Below, piece by piece: positions 26,160-35,141 of a stretch of 64,000 bases of DNA. Origin of the DNA: Bacillus sp. V3-13. Its GTDB lineage: Bacteria > Bacillota > Bacilli > Bacillales > Cytobacillaceae. The stretch covers positions 62,001 through 126,000 of the forward strand of contig NZ_PGUZ01000009.1 of NCBI RefSeq assembly GCF_002860165.1. Direction: 5' to 3'. Position numbers and translations under genes: made by a program. Under the pieces are notes generated by a model that was not told where the DNA came from, ran no database searches, and was given only the letters and a program-made list of their open reading frames with translations. The first letter of the stretch is position 1. Each line of letters begins with the position of its first letter.

Positions 26160-26258
26160 ATTATTTACGCGAAAACAGAGGGGAATTAAGCGAAAGTGGA
26201 CATTAATTAAGCGAAAAAATCAATAATTAAGCGAAAACCAGCTTTATTTAAGCGAACC
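26160..26258. repeat. Short 20-21 bp tandem array (AATTAAGCGAAA)
   Basis: Five units share (A/T)TTA-(A/C)GCGAA. Their GCG cores fall at 26169, 26190, 26211, 26231 and 26252, about two DNA helical turns apart. The rest of the gap 25904-26337 shows no gene that I can support. Confidence 0.7.
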
Positions 26259-26337
26259 TATTATTGAAAATCCTGTTCCTGCAAAATACCTTAGCGCAGT
26301 AGTATGCAAACTAAAAATTTTTACTTTACTTCAAAAA

Positions 26338-26368
26338 AATTCCAGCAGGAAAATTCCCTGCCGGAATT
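26338..26368 (-). terminator. yitW terminator
   Basis: AATTCCGGCAGG-type 12-bp stem with one mismatch, followed on the minus strand by TTTTTTTG. Confidence 0.75.
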
Positions 26369-26378
26369 CTTTCTATTA

Positions 26379-26687
26379 TTATTGAACGCCCAATGCGATC
26401 TTCGCGTACCTTGACATCCGGTCCTTTGACCATGGCGGATTAAAGACAATGTTGACATCGACTTCTTTTACTTCAGGAATATCATCCAACGCGCGCTTTA
26501 CGGAATCGACAATCGTGCCGGCAAGCGGGCAGCCCATTGAAGTGAGGGTCATCGTGATCGTTGTTTTGCCCTCTTCATCCATTTCCACATCGTAAACAAG
26601 CCCAAGGTTGACGATATCTACTCCAAGCTCAGGGTCAACAACAAGTTCAAGTGCTCCCAAAATACTTTCTTTCAATTCCTGATCCAT
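26379..26687 (-). CDS. yitW: YitW, MIP18/SufT-type Fe-S assembly factor
   Basis: A 102-residue single-domain protein of the MIP18 (DUF59) family with the signature DPELGVDIVNLGLVYDV and the conserved Cys in TSMGCPLAGTI. These proteins help load Fe-S clusters onto target proteins. It lies next to yitV, as in B. subtilis. ATG 26687 has a GGAGTG upstream. It is a single-gene unit as far as can be seen. Confidence 0.85.
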   Translation of the reverse strand: MDQELKESILGALELVVDPELGVDIVNLGLVYDVEMDEEGKTTITMTLTSMGCPLAGTIVDSVKRALDDIPEVKEVDVNIVFNPPWSKDRMSRYAKIALGVQ

Positions 26688-26765
26688 TCTGTTTCACTCC
26701 TTCGCGGCTTTTTTGTCCGTACTGATATCATACCAGAGAAAGCAACGCGTTTAAAAGCAGAAGCA

Positions 26766-27551
26766 CTACAAGTATGCTTCAAACCATTTAACCGTGTTTG
26801 TGATCCCTTCCATGCTTACTTTGTGCTCCGCTTTTTCATCACTGATAAATTTCAAACGTTCCTGAGCATTTTGATAAGCTGGTTTTATTGACTGATAAAA
26901 ATTATAGGCCGGCTTGTAGGGAACAACCGGGTCCTTTTGTCCATGCCAGAATAATAACGGTCTTTGTTCAAGCTTTTCAGGCTGGACACTTAAATCGTAC
27001 TCCCGAAGCTGGCTGAAGAGGTTATCTATTTCATCTTGACTAAACGGGAAGCGAATTCCCCTTTTTTTCATTTCGTCCAATTGGGCGAGCGCAAATTTTT
27101 CATAGTAAGGCATACCCATTAAGCTTACTGCTGCTTTAATCCACGAGTATTTCGTCAATGCTCCGAGCGTAATAATCGCACCCATCGAGGTGCCGGCAAG
27201 GCCGATCCGCTCAACATCAATATAATTTTGGCGTTCGTAATATTCTTTAATAGTATTTAGCTCTTCAATCGTATTTAATACAATATCCCAAAATCTGAAG
27301 TTTAAGTTTGTTTCGCCTGATTCCTGTGCCCGTTCACCATGATGGATCGTTTCAGGCAAAACAACGCGGAACCCCTTCTGGGCCAGCAAATAGCCATAAT
27401 GCAAATTGTTTTCTTTCGCGCTTGTAAAACCGTGAACAAAAATGACAAATGGCAGCTTTTTGGTACTTTCCTCCTGTTGGACCAAATGTAGAGCGGGAAT
27501 ACTGCCAATACGCAGATTTTCAACAATAACCAACTTAAGAACCCCCTGCAA
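26766..27551 (-). CDS. yitV: YitV, alpha/beta hydrolase (putative esterase)
   Basis: A 261-residue serine hydrolase. The nucleophile elbow GTSMG is near residue 137, the acid in WHGQKDPVVP near 205, and the His in DEKAEHKVS near 243; HGFTSAKEN forms the oxyanion region. B. subtilis YitV is the positional and length match. The start codon is uncertain: the family core begins at about VIVENLRIG, and the upstream bases (GCAGGGGGTTCTTAAG) provide a GGGGG site for a TTG near 27534. The substrate is unknown. Confidence 0.8.
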   Translation of the reverse strand: MQGVLKLVIVENLRIGSIPALHLVQQEESTKKLPFVIFVHGFTSAKENNLHYGYLLAQKGFRVVLPETIHHGERAQESGETNLNFRFWDIVLNTIEELNTIKEYYERQNYIDVERIGLAGTSMGAIITLGALTKYSWIKAAVSLMGMPYYEKFALAQLDEMKKRGIRFPFSQDEIDNLFSQLREYDLSVQPEKLEQRPLLFWHGQKDPVVPYKPAYNFYQSIKPAYQNAQERLKFISDEKAEHKVSMEGITNTVKWFEAYL

Positions 27552-27742
27552 CGATGAAACAATTGCTTTTCAAAGTGAATTTTTTTACAACTTATCATGA
27601 AATTGATAACATAATAATAAAGGTAAATATAGCAAACCATTATAGAATGTAAATTCTTTCTATAAATTGAGTTTATCATGTAGACATTATTTTTTCTAAA
27701 GCTTTACACTCAATATATAAATTCGCTGAAGAAGGAGACCAT

Positions 27743-28561
27743 ATGGCAGAGAGACATTTGATCGCTTTGGATCTTGATGGGACATTATTAAAGGATGATA
27801 AAACAATATCTGAAAAAACAAAGGGTGTGCTAAATAAAGCGCGTGAACAAGGCCATGTTGTCATGATTGCAACCGGCAGGCCGTTTCGTTCGAGCGAGAT
27901 TTATTACCATGAGCTTGGCCTCGATACGCCGATTGTGAACTTTAACGGTGCATTTATACACCATCCGCTCGATACAAGCTGGGGAGTTTATCATTCACCA
28001 ATGGATATAGAGGTCGCAAAGGATATCATTGAAGCGCTGGATGCTTTTCATTTTCACAATATTATCGCTGAGGTTATTGATGATGTGTTTATCCATTATC
28101 ATGATGAAAAATTATTGGACGTGTTCAGCCTGGGAAATCCGAACATTACAACCGGCAATTTACGGGAATTTTTAAAAGATTCGCCGACAAGCATGCTGAT
28201 CCATACCGATGAAGATCATGTCCGGACGATCAGGGACCACCTGTCAGATGTCCACGCCGAGGTGATTGACCATCGCCGTTGGGCCGCACCATGGCATGTG
28301 ATCGAGATTGTCAAGTTCGGCTTGAATAAAGCGGTCGGCTTAAAAAGAGCTTGCGATTATTTTCAAATCGCTCCCGAAAATGTGATTGCCTTTGGAGACG
28401 AGGACAACGATCTCGATATGCTTGAATTTGCAGGCAGGGGAATTGCGATGGGAAATGCCATTGATATTGTTAAAAACATCGCCAATGACATAACTTTGAC
28501 AAATGAGGAAGATGGCATTGGCGTTTACCTGAACGATTTATTAAATTTAAAAGCCTTATAA
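27743..28561 (+). CDS. yitU: YitU, HAD-superfamily phosphatase
   Basis: A 272-residue Cof-type HAD phosphatase. Motif I DLDGTLL is at residues 10-16, motif II in IATGRPF, the Lys in FGLNKAVGL, and motif IV GDEDNDLDML near 224. B. subtilis YitU hydrolyses FMN and the riboflavin-pathway intermediate ARPP. Divergent from yitV and preceded by AAGGAGA. The sequence supports the family firmly and the precise substrate less so. Confidence 0.87.
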   Translation: MAERHLIALDLDGTLLKDDKTISEKTKGVLNKAREQGHVVMIATGRPFRSSEIYYHELGLDTPIVNFNGAFIHHPLDTSWGVYHSPMDIEVAKDIIEALDAFHFHNIIAEVIDDVFIHYHDEKLLDVFSLGNPNITTGNLREFLKDSPTSMLIHTDEDHVRTIRDHLSDVHAEVIDHRRWAAPWHVIEIVKFGLNKAVGLKRACDYFQIAPENVIAFGDEDNDLDMLEFAGRGIAMGNAIDIVKNIANDITLTNEEDGIGVYLNDLLNLKAL

Positions 28562-28688
28562 TTGCGCGCGACTGAAAATTTTTTAAAAAAATGGCTTTTA
28601 ATCCTAGTTGTTTACCTTCAAGGAGAGCATAATAAAAATGAAGCAGCGTTGCTGTTTCATAGTTCAAAACTCGGATGGAGGGATTCGT

Positions 28689-28841
28689 ATGGGTAAACGC
28701 AATAAATCAAAACGCTTTGTACAGTATGGAGTAGACACCGTCTCGAAGCATGATGAACGCATCCCATATCACACAACATACGCTGAAGCTGAGGCTCGGA
28801 AAATGGCGAATGTGAAAGAATCATCTCTGGGAGGGATATAA
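28689..28841 (+). CDS. Small hypothetical protein, YizC-like by position
   Basis: A 50-residue, strongly basic N-terminus (MGKRNKSKRF) followed by a polar region. ATG 28689 lies 6 bases after GGAGGG, which favours it over the longer frame beginning at 28608. In B. subtilis a gene of similar size, yizC, occupies the same place between ipi and yitU, so I suggest orthology by position only. No motif or function is visible. Confidence 0.5.
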   Translation: MGKRNKSKRFVQYGVDTVSKHDERIPYHTTYAEAEARKMANVKESSLGGI

Positions 28842-28883
28842 GGCCGGCAGGCAGATGTTTTCAAGGCTAAAAAACAACATGCA

Positions 28884-28930
28884 AAAAAAAGTGGTTCCGA
28901 AAGAGCGTTTTTTCGGAACCGCTTTTTTTT
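28884..28930. terminator. Bidirectional terminator between the 50-residue gene and ipi-like gene
   Basis: GTGGTTCCGAAA pairs with TTTCGGAACCGC (one G-C/G-T change), flanked by A8 and T8. Confidence 0.85.
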
Positions 28931-29693
28931 AAGGCTGTTTAAAGCTTTCAAGAAGGACCGGATAGGTATGGAAGGTTTGCCCGCCCTGGCTCGTCCGTTC
29001 ATAAAGGTTGGCAATAACGGAGCCATTTTTCGGGAGTTTATCTTCCGGAATATGGATGCTTAACTCGAATTTGGACCAATCGGGATATTTCGAGCCAGGT
29101 CGAAACCTTTGCTCTGTAACCAATTCATTATGGCCATCCTCTGCCGTATAAAAAAATTCTCCCGTGCCGGGCCGCGCTTCCCCCGTAATCGTATAACTGC
29201 CTTTTACACCGGACGCTTTAATATTCCGAAAGACTGGATTTTCCATAGGAATGATAAGCTCAGCAGTCGCAGTTGGATGATCATTTGCCACGCCGTTTAT
29301 TTGTCTTGCTGTGATGGATGCTTCCACTTTATAGTTGCCGGCTTTGACCCGGACACCATCCTGTTTGTAGTTCCATTCTTCCGTCCATGAAACTGTTTCC
29401 TCAGGGTTTAATGTTAACGTTTGCAATGCCTGCAGGAACGAGCGGCCTTCAGAATATTGATAGACGACACCGCCGTTTTCATCTCTGACGACAATATCGA
29501 ATTTTTGTGAGCTTGAAAATTCAAAATCCAACGGCTTTGTTCCATCATTTTTTAAAGTTAATACAAACTCCGCTTTTTCAGGACCTCCAATGGCATGGAC
29601 AAAAAATTGATAAGATCCTCCTGTTTCACTAAAAACATTCTTGGGCAAATAGGAAAGCAATAAGCAGAAGATCAGGATAAACATTTTTTTCAT
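28929..29693 (-). CDS. ipi: Secreted BsuPI-type proteinase inhibitor fused to a Gmad2-like domain
   Basis: A 254-residue protein with a signal peptide (MKKMFILIFCLLLSYLP, cut near residue 22). A BsuPI domain (about 35-135) has KAEFVLTLKNDGTKPLDFEFSSSQKFD and the EETVSWTEEW strand. An immunoglobulin-like Gmad2-type domain follows (about 150-250; NPVFRNIKASGVKGSYTITGEARPGTG). B. subtilis Ipi, at the same locus, is a 119-residue intracellular protein, so this is an exported, extended version. It lies 24 bases upstream of the yitT stop region, on the same strand. Confidence 0.78.
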   Translation of the reverse strand: MKKMFILIFCLLLSYLPKNVFSETGGSYQFFVHAIGGPEKAEFVLTLKNDGTKPLDFEFSSSQKFDIVVRDENGGVVYQYSEGRSFLQALQTLTLNPEETVSWTEEWNYKQDGVRVKAGNYKVEASITARQINGVANDHPTATAELIIPMENPVFRNIKASGVKGSYTITGEARPGTGEFFYTAEDGHNELVTEQRFRPGSKYPDWSKFELSIHIPEDKLPKNGSVIANLYERTSQGGQTFHTYPVLLESFKQP

Positions 29694-29717
29694 TGTGCTG
29701 CCTCCAGATGACGTGAC

Positions 29718-30563
29718 TTAATCCTTCCGGAACATTCCAAAAACCTCTGTTGTCTGAACAATATTGGTAAAGGCATGGGGATCAACGTCTTTAATAATCC
29801 GTTCGAGATCAAATAATTCGTAGCGGGTAATGACAATGATCATCATTTCTTTGTTTTCGTTTGTAAATGCTCCTTTTGCCGGCACCCGCGTAATGCCTCT
29901 GAGAAGTTTTCCATAGATAGCCTCTTTCAGTTCTTCCGGCTTTTTTGTAATAATCATGACTGTCAACTTCTGATACCTTGTATGGATGGCGTCAATTACC
30001 CGGGTTGAAGCATAGAGGGCAACCAGTGTGTAAAGCGCTTTCTCCCACCCATATAAAAAACCTGCTGTTATTATAATGATGGCATTAAGTGTAAAAAAAT
30101 ATGTACCGACCGGTTTATCTTTCATTCTTGACAACACCATCGCAACAATATCCATCCCGCCTGTTGAAGCGCCCCATTTTAATGTTATCCCTACTCCAAT
30201 CGCTGCGATTACCCCGCCAAACACAGCATTCAGGAGAATATCATCAGCCACTTCTTTAATCGGCAGCAGTTCAAGAAATAAAGACATGGAAACGACACTG
30301 ATAAAACTGTAGAGCGTAAACGATTTCCCGACTTTTCTCCAGGCGAGAATTGTGACCGGTATGTTTAAAATAAACAGCAATATTCCTGTCGATAACGGCA
30401 GTGCCGTAAAATCAGTAACTACCGTGGAGATGAGTTGCGCCACGCCCGTAAAGCCACTTGCGTATACATTCGCAGGAATTAAAAAAAAGTTCATGGCAAT
30501 CGCATTTAATACCGCTCCAATCAGGACAACGATAAATTTTTTTGTATGTAATAGGACCATCAT
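29718..30563 (-). CDS. yitT: YitT-family membrane protein (DUF161/DUF2179)
   Basis: A 281-residue protein with about five membrane segments in the first 190 residues (FTGVAQLISTVV, GGMDIVAMVLSRM) and a soluble C-terminal DUF2179 domain (KKPEELKEAIYGKLLRGITRVPAKGAFTNENKEMM). The function of the family is not settled. The order yitU-yizC-ipi-yitT is that of B. subtilis. It probably forms a unit with the ipi-like gene. Confidence 0.85.
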   Translation of the reverse strand: MMVLLHTKKFIVVLIGAVLNAIAMNFFLIPANVYASGFTGVAQLISTVVTDFTALPLSTGILLFILNIPVTILAWRKVGKSFTLYSFISVVSMSLFLELLPIKEVADDILLNAVFGGVIAAIGVGITLKWGASTGGMDIVAMVLSRMKDKPVGTYFFTLNAIIIITAGFLYGWEKALYTLVALYASTRVIDAIHTRYQKLTVMIITKKPEELKEAIYGKLLRGITRVPAKGAFTNENKEMMIIVITRYELFDLERIIKDVDPHAFTNIVQTTEVFGMFRKD

Positions 30564-30720
30564 TTACCCCCAGTAAATTATCATCACAAACAGTCCGCTA
30601 AAAGCAGACATACCTATTAAATCTTTACCCAATTTTGCTGACCGCCAATACAATTCATTGTATTTTTTCCATAAAAACGCTAAACTTAGTACATAAATTG
30701 GTCGAAAGCAGGTGATATTC

Positions 30721-31584
30721 ATGTCAGTAAAAATATTGGCTGACAGCGGGTGTGATTTACCTTTGCAATTTTACAAGGAAAATGATGTTGCCTTAATTCC
30801 GCTCAAGGTTCATCTGGATGACAAGGAATATGAGGACATTAAAACGATTGAGCCAAAAGCGGTTTATGATGCGATCCGCGAAGGGAAACACCCAAAAACG
30901 TCCCAGGCTTCACCGCATGCATTTAAAGAAGCATTTATGAGAATGGCTGAAAATAACGAAGATGGAATTTACATAGCGCTTTCTTCCCAGTTATCAGGCA
31001 CGTATCAAACAGCCGTGATGATCCTTGAACAAGTAAAGGAACAATATCCAAACTTTAATCTGACGATCGTCGATACGAAAGGTGCTTCACTCGGATATGG
31101 GCTGGTTGTCGTTGAAGCAGCAAGGCTTGCCAGTGAGGGAGCTTCAAAAGAAGCGATTTTGCGGGATGTCGAATTTCGGGCCCGTCACATGGAGCATTTA
31201 TTTACCGTTGATGATTTGGAATACCTGGCAAAAGGCGGCCGCGTTTCGAAAGCATCCGCTTTTCTTGGCGGCTTGTTAAACATCAAACCGCTCTTAAATG
31301 TTGAGGATGGCAAACTGATTCCCCTTGAGAAGCTGCGTGGCAAGAAAAAACTGCTGCGCCGCATAATCGAGTTAATGCGTGAACGCGGCGTACAATTGGA
31401 GACGCAAAAAATCGGAATCAGCCATGCCGATGATTTGGAAACAGCCGAGGAAATGAAAAGCCTCATTCAGCAAGAATTTGGCCCCAAAGATGTGATGATT
31501 ACCCAGATCGGAGCCGCTATCGGATCTCATACCGGTCCAGGCACGATCGCGATTTTCTTTTTAAATAAGCTTCCTGTGGACTAA
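30721..31584 (+). CDS. yitS: YitS, DegV-family fatty-acid-binding protein
   Basis: A 287-residue DegV protein: MSVKILADSGCDLP at the start, SSQLSGTYQTA near residue 90 and YLAKGGRVSKASAFLGGLLNIKPLL near 170. The last is the family's lipid-contact region. FakB-type DegV proteins hold fatty acids for phosphorylation by FakA, but not every DegV does. ATG 30721 follows AGGTGAT; the upstream GTG 30712 is less likely. It is divergent from yitT. Confidence 0.87.
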   Translation: MSVKILADSGCDLPLQFYKENDVALIPLKVHLDDKEYEDIKTIEPKAVYDAIREGKHPKTSQASPHAFKEAFMRMAENNEDGIYIALSSQLSGTYQTAVMILEQVKEQYPNFNLTIVDTKGASLGYGLVVVEAARLASEGASKEAILRDVEFRARHMEHLFTVDDLEYLAKGGRVSKASAFLGGLLNIKPLLNVEDGKLIPLEKLRGKKKLLRRIIELMRERGVQLETQKIGISHADDLETAEEMKSLIQQEFGPKDVMITQIGAAIGSHTGPGTIAIFFLNKLPVD

Positions 31585-31634
31585 TACTTGCTTCTGCTTT
31601 GCTTCGCAGACAATATCCAATTCATTAAGCTATG

Positions 31635-31681
31635 AAAAAAAGACAAGCTTCGGCACCATGCCGATAGCTTGTCCTTTTTTA
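31635..31681. terminator. Bidirectional terminator between yitS and yitL
   Basis: AAAAAAAGACAAGCT pairs with AGCTTGTCCTTTTTT, with an inner TCGGC/GCCGA stem. Confidence 0.85.
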
Positions 31682-32560
31682 TTTTGGCTGGCGGTCTTCT
31701 TCTTTTTTCAAATAAGTCCAGCCTTCTTCTTGATAGATCATGTCTTCTTTGATCAATTTGCCAAGTGCCCTTTTAAAAGCAGCTTTGCTCATTTGGAAAC
31801 GTTCACTAATCTCTTCGGGCAGGCTTTTATCCCAGTATGGCATCGCTCCATTCCGCGAAGCGAGATAAGCTAAAACGGTTTCCGCATCCTGATCCATCAA
31901 ATCCTGCTTCCTTTTCAGCAAAGAAACATTGACCGTGCCGTCTGCTTTGACATCGATGATGCGCCCTTCTACCCTTTCTCCAAGGCGCGGCTCTTTATCC
32001 CTTTGCGATTCATGGATAAAGCCTTTAAAACCTTCAGAAGTATATATCCAGCTGCCCACCTTGGCTGTCCTGTATATATATCCCTGAATATTTTTATTGA
32101 AGTCTTTTTTGCCGGCTTTGACCGCGATTTCTTCAATAATCTTGTCAGTTGCAAGGCGCGCATAGAGGCGATGATTCCGATTGACCCGGATCGTTGCATA
32201 AAGCAGATCCCCTTGTTTCGGCCAGACGCCTTTATGGGCGGGGAGATCTTCTTCCCCAAGCAATAATTCTTTCTGGATGCCGATATCAAGAAATACTCCC
32301 AAACCCGGATTGACATCGGTTACGGGCACCCAATCATAGCGGTCAACCGCGATAGTCGGGATCGTATCAGCAGCAGCGATTCTTCCATGTGAGTCGGTGT
32401 AAAGAAAGACTTCCAGCTCATCTCCCTCTTCGTATGATTGTTTTGCCTCGTTCGTATGCAATAGTACATCTTCTTCTCCATCTGTTAAAAACAAACCGAA
32501 ATCGGATTTTCTGGCGACCTTCAGCAATGCTGTCCGGCCCAATTTTTCTGATAAAGACAA
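31679..32560 (-). CDS. cvfB: YitL/CvfB, S1-domain RNA-binding protein
   Basis: A 293-residue protein with three S1-like OB domains (DFGLFLTDG..., PGLGVFLDIG..., GFKGFIHESQR...) and a C-terminal winged helix (SLPEEISERFQMSKAAFKRALGKLIKEDMIY). CvfB proteins bind RNA and affect virulence-factor or growth gene expression in staphylococci. I chose TTG 32560, 7 bases after GGGAGGAG; the frame extends upstream but without another ribosome site. It is divergent from yitK, as in B. subtilis. Confidence 0.87.
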   Translation of the reverse strand: MSLSEKLGRTALLKVARKSDFGLFLTDGEEDVLLHTNEAKQSYEEGDELEVFLYTDSHGRIAAADTIPTIAVDRYDWVPVTDVNPGLGVFLDIGIQKELLLGEEDLPAHKGVWPKQGDLLYATIRVNRNHRLYARLATDKIIEEIAVKAGKKDFNKNIQGYIYRTAKVGSWIYTSEGFKGFIHESQRDKEPRLGERVEGRIIDVKADGTVNVSLLKRKQDLMDQDAETVLAYLASRNGAMPYWDKSLPEEISERFQMSKAAFKRALGKLIKEDMIYQEEGWTYLKKEEDRQPK

Positions 32561-32682
32561 GAAAACTCCTCCCAATTGTCTTTCTTTTTCATACCTGAAC
32601 TGCCGTACAGGCACATAGTTGTTTGGACTGCTATATTTTACTATAATGAACGCATAAAGAAAAATGTTTACCGGAGGTTATT

Positions 32683-33174
32683 ATGTCAAAAGAGAGTTCA
32701 TTTGATATTGTGTCCAAAGTTAATATGTCTGAAGTCACGAATGCGATTAATATTGCGATGAAAGAAATTCAAACACGCTACGATTTTAAAGGAAGCAAAA
32801 GTGACGTATCACTGGATAAAGAAGAGCTTGTGCTTATTTCCGATGATGAGTATAAGCTGGGCCAGTTAAAAGACGTGCTTTTAAGCAAAATGATCAAGCG
32901 GGGCATCCCAATCAAAAATCTCGATTATGGAAAAATCGAAAATGCCTCAGGGGGAACAGTACGCCAACGCGCCAAGCTTGTCCAGGGAATTGACAAAGAA
33001 AATGCCAAAAAGATTAATACAATTATTAAAAACAGCGGCGTAAAGGTCAAGAGCCAGGTCCAGGACGACCAGGTCAGGGTCACCGGAAAAAACCGTGACG
33101 ACCTGCAGAAGATCATTGCAGCCATCCGTGAAGCGGATTTAACCGTCGATGTCCAGTTTGTTAATTATCGATAA
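32683..33174 (+). CDS. yitK: YitK, YajQ-family nucleotide-binding protein
   Basis: A 163-residue YajQ/DUF520 protein: [19 protein letters not shown], the [13 protein letters not shown] core and the final VDVQFVNYR are diagnostic. In Xanthomonas a relative binds cyclic-di-GMP; the role in Bacillus is unknown. Ribosome site GGAGG lies 7 bases before ATG. It sits divergent to yitL/cvfB. Confidence 0.92.
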   Translation: MSKESSFDIVSKVNMSEVTNAINIAMKEIQTRYDFKGSKSDVSLDKEELVLISDDEYKLGQLKDVLLSKMIKRGIPIKNLDYGKIENASGGTVRQRAKLVQGIDKENAKKINTIIKNSGVKVKSQVQDDQVRVTGKNRDDLQKIIAAIREADLTVDVQFVNYR

Positions 33175-33326
33175 TCAGTTGATAAGGAAAGTGGCTATTC
33201 AGTCACTTTTTGATTTCAAGTTACAAATTGGATTGGGTTGGATCGTGCTTTCTTTAACAGAAAATGGTATGATTTAGTTAGTGGAAATTAAATCAATTTA
33301 AATTCTGAGCGAAGGAGGGGTTGAAC

Positions 33327-33662
33327 GTGAAAGACAGGGATATAACGACTTCCCGGTCAAGGGAACAACGCAGAAATGCACAGGCTTTGGCAAAACAAAT
33401 CATGGATCACCCCAGATTAAAAGGTAAACTATATGGAAGACAATTTACGAGAAATGCTGTTGAAATTGAAGTTAAAAAAGGAGAAGACGAGACACCAAAA
33501 GAGGTCATTAGATTACAGCCAGTAAAAAAACGTTTGACTAAAGCAGAAAAGCGGGCTTTACACCAAAAATTAGCCGGCAGTGCAAGACACTTTAGCTTAG
33601 AAGGTCTAAGAGAAGCAGACAGAATTGCAAACCGTGAAGATTGGGAGGAAGATGTTAGGTGA
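33327..33662 (+). CDS. Hypothetical protein, possible antitoxin of a broken toxin pair
   Basis: A 111-residue, highly charged and basic protein with no domain I can name. GTG 33327 is preferred: AAGGAGGGG lies 8 bases upstream, too close for the TTG at 33321. Its stop overlaps by 4 bases (GTGA) the start of a short frame that opens like a PIN domain. Tight overlap of a small charged protein with a PIN gene is the usual layout of VapBC-like toxin-antitoxin pairs. Function is inferred from this alone. Confidence 0.55.
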   Translation: MKDRDITTSRSREQRRNAQALAKQIMDHPRLKGKLYGRQFTRNAVEIEVKKGEDETPKEVIRLQPVKKRLTKAEKRALHQKLAGSARHFSLEGLREADRIANREDWEEDVR

Positions 33663-33766
33663 CCACAAAAGTGTTAATTGACAATAACATTTGGGCAGCC
33701 GATGAAAAGGGATATCCAGATAAGGTTGCGTATAAAGCTTTTTGCGAAAAATATGAAGAAGATTAA
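33659..33766 (+). pseudogene. Truncated PIN-like toxin fragment
   Basis: A 35-codon frame starting at GTG 33659 behind GGGAGGAAG. It opens TTKVLIDNNIW, which resembles the first strand and catalytic Asp of a PIN nuclease (VLIDTNIW). The frame then turns polar and stops, so about 100 residues of a normal PIN domain are lacking. An intact short peptide is possible. Confidence 0.45.
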
Positions 33767-34051
33767 AAAAATGGAATAGTATAATCATTGTTACCTAGAG
33801 TTGGTTTTTTCCCCGACCGTTAATTGGTCCAGCACATTTTATTTAACCCATAGGTTGTCCATACTTTTCTTTCCTCATTATCACTCTCCAAACTACTTTA
33901 ATAGTGTTTACAAGTGACCCCCTATGATAAAGGTTCCAGCCTTTCATTGACAAAAAAATTTCACTTTCAGTCTCTGCAAATATTTTCCATGTTTTCCCTC
34001 CATACTAAAATGGAATGTATTATATATCGACGAAAAATTGGAGGGAATAAA

Positions 34052-34921
34052 ATGAGCAGTCAAAACGAACAAAAAAATACTTTTCCGCCCCAGCACCAGA
34101 ATCACCAGCCAGGTACAGAGGATGAAATGCATCCAGAGCCGGTTTCTGTTGATGAAAATTATAAGGGATCCGGCAAACTGCAAGATAAAGTAGCCCTTAT
34201 TACAGGTGGAGACAGCGGCATCGGCAAATCGGTCGCGATTTATTTTGCGAAAGAAGGAGCCAACGTCGCAATCGTCTACTTGGAAGAAACTGAGGATGCC
34301 CGGGAAACGAGGCAGCTTGTTGAAGCTGAAGGCAGGGAATGCTTGCTAATATCAGGGGATATTGCTGATGAAAGCTTCTGTAAGGATGCAGTCAGCAAAA
34401 CGCTTGACCAGTTTGGCAAGATTGATATTCTTGTGAACAACGCAGCGGAACAGCACCCGCAAAACAGCCTGCTCGACATTTCTTCAGAGCAGCTTGAGCG
34501 GACTTTCCGAACCAATATTTTTTCATTTTTCTATTTGACAAAAGCGGTACTTCCCCACTTGCAAAAGGGAAGTACGATCATTAATACAGCGTCAATCACC
34601 GCCTACCAGGGAAACAAACAGCTTATTGACTATTCATCCACAAAAGGGGCAATTGTTTCCTTCACACGGTCGCTCGCCCTGTCTCTTGCTGATAAAGGCA
34701 TCCGGGTGAATGGAGTGGCACCCGGGCCAATTTGGACACCGCTTATTCCATCGACTTTTACAAAAGAAAAAGTCGCCAAGTTCGGTTCTAATACCCCAAT
34801 GGGCAGAGCCGGGCAGCCATATGAGCTTGCTCCCAGCTATGTTTATCTCGCCAGCAATGACTCAACTTATGTCAGCGGCCAAATCCTGCATGTTAACGGC
34901 GGAACGATTGTGAACGGATAA
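34052..34921 (+). CDS. Short-chain dehydrogenase/reductase, general-stress type
   Basis: A 289-residue classical SDR with a long polar N-terminal extension (about 45 residues, rich in Gln and His). Cofactor motif TGGDSGIGKS is near residue 51, NNAAEQ near 131, and the catalytic Tyr-x3-Lys as YSSTKGA near 195. The extended N-terminus is typical of the YdaD/YhdF/YhxC group of Bacillus, several of which are SigB-dependent. I see no clean SigB promoter here. ATG 34052 lies 6 bases after GGAGGG. The substrate is unknown. The 33767-34051 gap shows nothing else. Confidence 0.85.
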   Translation: MSSQNEQKNTFPPQHQNHQPGTEDEMHPEPVSVDENYKGSGKLQDKVALITGGDSGIGKSVAIYFAKEGANVAIVYLEETEDARETRQLVEAEGRECLLISGDIADESFCKDAVSKTLDQFGKIDILVNNAAEQHPQNSLLDISSEQLERTFRTNIFSFFYLTKAVLPHLQKGSTIINTASITAYQGNKQLIDYSSTKGAIVSFTRSLALSLADKGIRVNGVAPGPIWTPLIPSTFTKEKVAKFGSNTPMGRAGQPYELAPSYVYLASNDSTYVSGQILHVNGGTIVNG

Positions 34922-34960
34922 TACTGATGGAGCTGACTTTAGAACAGCATTTTTAGAACA

Positions 34961-35077
34961 AAAGCGCAAGCGCCTTGATCAGCCCCGACAAGCGCTGGAG
35001 GGCCTGACGGTGAAGTCGTTCTTTGACTTCATTGGCAGGACCGAAGCGACTCGAGGGGCTAGGCGCTGGAGCTGGAC
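34961..35077. repeat. Dispersed structured repeat, copy 2
   Basis: A 117-bp unit with the same ends as 21385-21561 and nearly the same internal sequence (GTGAAGTCGTTCTTTGACTTC hairpin region), without the extra 60 bases of copy 1. It lies between two genes and overlaps neither. Confidence 0.82.
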
Positions 35078-35141
35078 GAAGTCTGCGATAATCTCAAAGT
35101 TATTCACAGCGTTTGATTTTATAATTTCCTATACAACAAAA

